This document shows positions 60,462-64,000 of a stretch of 64,000 nt of DNA, piece after piece. The position numbers were made by a program, and so were the translations under genes. Each line of letters begins with the position of its first letter. The stretch's first letter is position 1. The notes below the pieces were generated by a model. It was not told where the DNA came from. It saw only the letters and a list, made by a program, of their open reading frames with translations, and made no database searches. This DNA is from Xylophilus ampelinus (GTDB lineage: Bacteria > Pseudomonadota > Gammaproteobacteria > Burkholderiales > Burkholderiaceae_C), in contig NZ_CABFMN010000071.1 in assembly GCF_901875635.1 (NCBI RefSeq), positions 26,263 to 90,262 on the forward strand, written 5' to 3'.

Positions 60462-61238
60462 TCAGCCGTCGAGTTCGGGGTAGTGGCGGAAGATGCCTTC
60501 CTCGTTGAAGGGAATGCGGCGCGGACTCTCGAGGTAGGTCTTCACGCGCTCGCGCCGCGCCACGTTCCTGTGCAGCCGCGCGACCGCGGGCGTGTCGGCC
60601 AGCACGCGCGCCGCGGCCTTGGGAAAGGCATAGCGCAGCCCGGCCACGAGCTGGAACAGCGACAGGTCGGCATAGCTCAGCGCATCGCCGACCAGGTGCG
60701 TATCGCTCGCCGTGTTGCGCTGCAGGATACGTTCGAACCAGTGCAGGAACTTCGGGATGCGCTCTTCGCGGAAGGCCCGGCTGCGTTCGAGCGCCGCCTC
60801 GCGCTGGTCCTCGTAGTAGGCGCTGGTGGCCAGCGGATGGTGCGTGTCGTGCGCCTCGGCCACGGCGTCGGCGATGGTGAGTTGCAGCTGGTGCGTCCAC
60901 ACCCGGTCGGCCTCGCTTGCGCCCACCAGGTGCAGGCGTGGGCCGAGATACAGCAGGATGGCCGCCGTCTGGCCCACCACGACGTCGCCGTCGACCAGGA
61001 AGGGCGGCGCGAAGGCCGGTCGCGGGTTGTGCGGATCGTCGAGTGCCTCCATCAACGCGGCCCCGCCGCCGCCTTTGGAGGGCGTGCCGCGCGCCACATC
61101 CACATAGGGAGCGCCGGCCGCCTCGAGTGCCAGGCGCACGAACTCGCCCCGCCCCTGGATGGTGGGCCAGTAGTGCAGGCGATAGGGCGTGGAGGTGTCG
61201 GGGGAACTGTCGGAGGACGTGGCGGTGGGCGGGCTCAT
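60462..61238 (-). CDS. Glutathione S-transferase family protein
   Basis: The protein is about 258 residues, with the thioredoxin-like N-domain (YRLHYWPTIQGRGEFVRLALEAAGAPY) bearing the usual Tyr and the cis-Pro site in PFLVDGDVVVGQTAAILLYLG. The helical C-domain has LSYADLSLFQLVAGLRYAFPKA with the conserved N-capping Asp. It resembles sigma/alpha-like GSTs. The ATG at 61238 (MSPPTATSS) or 61259 may be used. No neighbour suggests a substrate. Confidence 0.9.
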   Translation of the reverse strand: MSPPTATSSDSSPDTSTPYRLHYWPTIQGRGEFVRLALEAAGAPYVDVARGTPSKGGGGAALMEALDDPHNPRPAFAPPFLVDGDVVVGQTAAILLYLGPRLHLVGASEADRVWTHQLQLTIADAVAEAHDTHHPLATSAYYEDQREAALERSRAFREERIPKFLHWFERILQRNTASDTHLVGDALSYADLSLFQLVAGLRYAFPKAAARVLADTPAVARLHRNVARRERVKTYLESPRRIPFNEEGIFRHYPELDG

Positions 61239-61385
61239 GCCGGGAGGATGCCGCGACACGCCGCGAGCGCAAGTCGGCCGTCCGGCGGTTTACCTTTGGA
61301 CACCATGGCGCGTCGGCGCTGGCAATCGTTGCCGCGTTGTGAGGCCCAGGGCGGTCCATCGCACCGCCGCTTGCAGGAGCCTTCC

Positions 61386-61712
61386 ATGTCTTCCCGTGTT
61401 TCGAAATTCGTCGCTGCCGCCCTCGCAGCGGCAGGCCTGCTGACCGTGGGCGCGGCCCAGGCCCACGTGTCGTGGTCGGTCGGTGTGGGCCTGCCCGGTG
61501 TCGCCGTCGGCGTGGCCGAGCCCTACTACGCACCCGCCCCGGTCTACACGGCGCCGCCGGCGTACTACGCCCCGCCTCCCGTGTACTACCGCCCCCCGGC
61601 CCTCGTGTACTACCGCCCACCCCCACCGGTCTATTACCGGCCCGCGCCCGTGTACTACGGCCCGGCCCCGGGGTATTACCGCCCATCGGGCGTGACCTTC
61701 TACGGGCCCTGA
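61386..61712 (+). CDS. Secreted Tyr/Pro-repeat protein
   Basis: The 108-residue product has a signal peptide (FVAAALAAAGLLTVGAAQA). A mature part follows made of short Tyr-Tyr-x-Pro repeats (PPAYYAPPPVYYRPPALVYY and YYGPAPGYYRPSG). Proteins of this make-up are common in Burkholderiales, sometimes labelled PXPV or YYxP repeats; they may bind metal or crosslink at the cell surface, with no proof. The ATG at 61386 is preceded by CAGGAGCC, a good ribosome site. A terminator follows. Confidence 0.85.
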   Translation: MSSRVSKFVAAALAAAGLLTVGAAQAHVSWSVGVGLPGVAVGVAEPYYAPAPVYTAPPAYYAPPPVYYRPPALVYYRPPPPVYYRPAPVYYGPAPGYYRPSGVTFYGP

Positions 61713-61757
61713 GCCCGGTGGCCGCGGCGCCGCGCAAAGACGTCGTCAAGCCAAAAG

Positions 61758-61794
61758 AAAAAGGCCGGAAGCTTTTGCAGCTTCCGGCCTTTTT
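61758..61794. terminator. Rho-independent terminator, works both ways
   Basis: AAAAAGGCCGGAAGC (61758-61772) pairs with its exact complement (61780-61794) around a seven-base loop and is bounded by A and T runs. It lies after the Tyr/Pro-repeat gene and just past the 3' end of the tRNA-Arg gene on the other strand. Confidence 0.92.
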
Positions 61795-61800
61795 GTCGTG

Positions 61801-61875
61801 TGGTCCCGCCGCCAGGAATCGAACCTGGATCTCAGCCTTCGGAGGGCCGAATTCTATCCGTTGAAATACGGCGAG
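61801..61875 (-). tRNA. tRNA-Arg (anticodon CCG)
   Basis: On the reverse strand the acceptor CTCGCCG pairs with CGGCGGG (one G-U), followed by A and an encoded CCA. The D arm holds AACGGAT. The anticodon stem CGGCC/GGCTG encloses loop CTCCGAA, giving anticodon CCG for CGG codons. The T arm is CCAGG TTCGATT CCTGG. A terminator lies just downstream. The last 44 bases of the upstream TetR reading frame overlap its 5' half. Confidence 0.9.
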
Positions 61876-62605
61876 AAGGATGCGCCGCACGGCGGCGCGA
61901 ACCCGGCATTATGGCCGATCGCGCGGTCCCCGTAGCGGGCGATGCCTCCGCGCCGCAAGCTGCGCAGGGCGCCATGTCTTCACCCGCGCGCTCGAAACCC
62001 AGGCCACGCAGGTACACATGGAAGAGGCGCCGGCCGGCCGGCACGAGCGCGAAGCCGGACGGATCGAGCAGCCAGTCCTGGATGAGGCCGGCGATGAGCG
62101 CATGCAGGCCCTGCGCCGCCGTGGTCGCCGGAATCGGCAGCCGCAGCCTGCTGCGCTGCGCGGCCAGCCGCAGGGCCTTCTCGAAGTCCTCGATGCAGGC
62201 GCCCCGGCCCGCCAAGTGGCGTTCCTGGACCGACGCCATCTCCTGCGTGTACTCGACCTTGTGCGACGCGATCTCGAAGACGCGCCGCACCTGCGGGTCG
62301 GTGGTGACCAGCCGCAACGCTGAAAGCATGCCCTGCTCCAGCACGGCCAGCGGATCGTCCTGCGCGCCGCTCGCGGCCACTCGAACGCCGTCTTCCATGG
62401 GCAGGGTGACGCGCTCCATCATGGCGTTGAACAGGTCGGCCTTGTCCTTGAAGTGCCAGTAGATGGCACCGCGCGTGGCGCCGGCCTGCTGGGCGATCTG
62501 CTGCAGCGTGGTCTGCGAGACGCCTTGCGCCTGAAACAGGACCTCGGCAGCATCCAGCAGGCGATGCCGGGTGGCGAGAGCCTCCTCCTTGGTGCGACGG
62601 GCCAC
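61832..62605 (-). CDS. acrR: AcrR/TtgR-type TetR repressor running into the tRNA-Arg gene
   Basis: This TetR-family repressor starts MARRTKEEALATRHRLLDAAEVLF, with HTH VSQTTLQQIAQQAGATRGAIYWHFKDKADLF typical of AcrR/TtgR. The central domain is helical. It is divergent from an acrA-type gene with an AcrR-like palindrome between them, so it represses that efflux operon. The usual length is about 210-215; here 257 because the last 45 or so residues form an unrelated basic tail. The stop lies inside the tRNA-Arg gene, in the anticodon-stem region. A lost ancestral stop is likely. Confidence 0.88.
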   Translation of the reverse strand: MARRTKEEALATRHRLLDAAEVLFQAQGVSQTTLQQIAQQAGATRGAIYWHFKDKADLFNAMMERVTLPMEDGVRVAASGAQDDPLAVLEQGMLSALRLVTTDPQVRRVFEIASHKVEYTQEMASVQERHLAGRGACIEDFEKALRLAAQRSRLRLPIPATTAAQGLHALIAGLIQDWLLDPSGFALVPAGRRLFHVYLRGLGFERAGEDMAPCAACGAEASPATGTARSAIMPGSRRRAAHPSRRISTDRIRPSEG

Positions 62606-62650
62606 GATGTCTCCTGGGGATGCGAACGACGAAACGCGAGGTCATGAATA

Positions 62651-62670
62651 TACATGCATGAATGTATGTA
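62651..62670. promoter_or_regulatory. AcrR-type operator between acrR and acrA
   Basis: TACATGCATGAATGTATGTA agrees with its own reverse complement at 16 of 20 positions and resembles the E. coli AcrR box (TACATACATT then AATGTATGTA arms). It lies 45 bp upstream of acrR and 104 bp upstream of the acrA-like gene, placed to control both. Confidence 0.8.
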
Positions 62671-62774
62671 AACTCGCCGCTTCGGCAAATTCCCCTGACG
62701 CGCCCGTGCCTCCCGCACGCCCGGCGCTGACGCTGGCGTTGCCTTCCCCGATTTCAGCCTCTCAAAGGATTCGC

Positions 62775-64000
62775 ATGCCCGATCTGCATGTCTCACATGA
62801 TTCGACGTTCCTGCCTCGCGCCACGCGTGTTGCTGCGGCCGTGCTGATGGTGGTGGCCCTGGCGGCCTGCGGCAAGAAGGAGGCCGCCCCGGGCGCCGGA
62901 GCGCCGGGTGCCGGTGGCGGTGCGCCTCCGCCGCCGGCCGTGGGCGTGATCGTCGCCACGCCGGGCGAAGTGGGCTTGGTGACCGAGCTGCCGGGCCGGC
63001 TCGAAGCCACCCGCGTGTCGCAGGTGCGCGCGCGCGCCGCCGGCATCCTGCAGCAGCGGCTGTTCCGCGAAGGCAGCGACGTGAAGGCCGGCCAGCCGCT
63101 CTTCCGCATCGATCCGGCACCGCTGGTGGCCGCCTCGCAGAGCGCGCAGGCCAGCCTGGCCCGCTCGGAAGCCAACGCCGTGCAGGCCAAGGCCCTGGCC
63201 GACCGCTACAAGCCGCTGGTGGAGGCCAACGCGGTGAGCAAGCAGGAATACGCCAACGCCGTCGCCGCCTGGAAGGCCGCGGAGGCCGACGTGGCCGCCG
63301 GCCGCGCCAGCGTCGCGACGGCCAAGATCAACCTGGGCTACGCCACCGTGACCGCGCCCATCTCGGGCCGCATCGGCCGTGCGCTGGTGACCGAAGGCGC
63401 CCTCGTGGGCCAGGGCGATGCCACCGAGCTGGCCGTGATCCAGCAGATCGACACCCTCTATGTGAACTTCACGCAGTCGGCCAACGACGCCCTGCGCCTG
63501 CGCCGCGCGATGGCCGACGGCAAGCTCAAGCGCGCCTCGGGCGGCGAGGCGGCCAGCGTGCGCATCGTGCTCGAAGACGGCACCGAATACGCACAACCCG
63601 GCCGGCTGCTGTTCTCCGACCTCACGGTCGACCCGACCACCGGACAGGTCACGTTGCGCGCCGAAGTGCCCAATCCCAAGGGCGAACTGCTGCCGGGCCT
63701 GTACGTGCGCGTGCGCATCGAGCAGGCGCAGGCCGACAACGCGATCAGCGTGCCGCAGCAGGCCGTCACCCGCACCCAGCAGGGCGACAGCCTCATGGTG
63801 GTGAGTGCCGATGGCAAGGTGAGCAAGCGCGACGTGAAGATCACCGCCGGCCAGAACAACCGCTGGATCGTCACCGAAGGCCTGAAGGCCGGCGAGCAGG
63901 TGATGGTCGACGGCTTCCAGAAGCTGCAGATGATGCCGCCGGGCAGCCCCGTGAAGCCCGTGCCCTGGACGCCGCCCGGCGCGGCGCCGGCGCCCGCGCC
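62775..64000 (+). CDS. RND efflux periplasmic adaptor (AcrA/MexA-like), 3' end beyond window
   Basis: The frame from the ATG at 62775 runs open to the window end (408 codons). It has a lipoprotein signal with LAACGKKE, then PPPAVGVIVATPGEVGLVTELPGRLEATRVSQVRARAAGILQQRLF, the lipoyl-type half QPLFRIDPAPL, an alpha-helical hairpin (about 100-170), and YATVTAPISGRIGRALVTEGALVGQGD. A beta-barrel and membrane-proximal domain with YVRVRIEQA and SVPQQAVTRTQQGD follow. It links an RND pump to an outer-membrane channel. The pump and channel genes are expected beyond the window. A repressor gene is divergent upstream. Confidence 0.95.
   Translation, partial: MPDLHVSHDSTFLPRATRVAAAVLMVVALAACGKKEAAPGAGAPGAGGGAPPPPAVGVIVATPGEVGLVTELPGRLEATRVSQVRARAAGILQQRLFREGSDVKAGQPLFRIDPAPLVAASQSAQASLARSEANAVQAKALADRYKPLVEANAVSKQEYANAVAAWKAAEADVAAGRASVATAKINLGYATVTAPISGRIGRALVTEGALVGQGDATELAVIQQIDTLYVNFTQSANDALRLRRAMADGKLKRASGGEAASVRIVLEDGTEYAQPGRLLFSDLTVDPTTGQVTLRAEVPNPKGELLPGLYVRVRIEQAQADNAISVPQQAVTRTQQGDSLMVVSADGKVSKRDVKITAGQNNRWIVTEGLKAGEQVMVDGFQKLQMMPPGSPVKPVPWTPPGAAPAPA

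Noticed and set aside
61801..61875. tRNA-linked integrated element (att site)
   Set aside because: No integrase gene or direct repeat of the tRNA 3' end was seen on either side within the window.

Overview
The window looks like chromosomal DNA of a high-GC betaproteobacterium of the Comamonadaceae. Variovorax or a close relative is the best guess, from three things: short dispersed repeats of the kind I associate with Acidovorax/Variovorax intergenic regions; many Bug-type (TctC) solute-binding proteins; and protein families typical of Burkholderiales (DUF3567, DUF2242, DUF2783, DUF3108). No prophage, insertion sequence, CRISPR array or rRNA operon is visible. One tRNA gene (tRNA-Arg, anticodon CCG) was found. 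Genes at both window edges are cut.

Layout. 1-3.1 kb: partial DUF2946 gene, GumN/TraB protein, VOC protein and a MORN/YwqK-like repeat protein. 3.2-18.2 kb: a type IV pilus and glycan region. It holds pilU and pilT, the PLP-homeostasis gene yggS, a Sel1-repeat gene, and pilA behind a clear sigma-54 promoter. pilA is followed by a membrane GT-C glycosyltransferase, a GT2, a flippase, UDP-galactopyranose mutase, four further glycosyltransferases on the opposite strand and a nucleotide-sugar dehydrogenase. The middle of this block (about 10.3-16.9 kb) is visibly less GC-rich than its surroundings and is probably an acquired glycan island joined to the pilin locus. 18.5-25.8 kb: glutamate dehydrogenase, a P-loop kinase, a heme oxygenase/bacteriophytochrome pair, a DUF2242 lipoprotein, a single-domain response regulator and arginase. 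26.2-28.9 kb: two PHA-granule-type proteins, a TetR regulator and an alpha/beta hydrolase. 29-30.5 kb: an RRM protein, IF-1 and two small hypothetical proteins.

30.5-41.1 kb: lipid and acyl metabolism. This part has a CYP102-type P450-reductase fusion, an ABC binding protein, a TetR regulator with a palindromic operator at its start, an acyl-CoA synthetase and a single-chain biotin-dependent acyl-CoA carboxylase. 41.1-51 kb: an SGNH hydrolase, an outer-surface YXWGXW protein, LrgB/CidA, purU, a ChaN lipoprotein, an AbrB-type transporter, a Bug protein with a D-2-hydroxyacid dehydrogenase, DUF3567 and DUF3108. 51-57.2 kb: a likely aromatic or organic-acid catabolic module (FAH-family hydrolase, LuxR regulator, FAD monooxygenase, DUF2783, a second Bug protein, a beta-hydroxyacid dehydrogenase). 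57.3-60.4 kb: the dolP-diaA-yraN-rsmI neighbourhood. 60.5-64 kb: a GST, a tyrosine/proline-rich secreted protein, tRNA-Arg, and a divergent acrR/acrA efflux locus.

The most unusual signal is the set of dispersed repeats (four families, named A-D here) that sit between genes and in places have entered genes. Family A supplies an in-frame interdomain linker of the acyl-CoA carboxylase. Family B supplies the translated N-terminus of the MORN protein. Family C carries the ribosome-binding-like sequence of a kinase gene. Other points worth following are the pilin-linked Galf glycan island, an acrR frame that runs into the tRNA-Arg gene, the overlapping start codons of yraN and rsmI, and a perfect 15-bp AT-rich inverted repeat at 52.2 kb.
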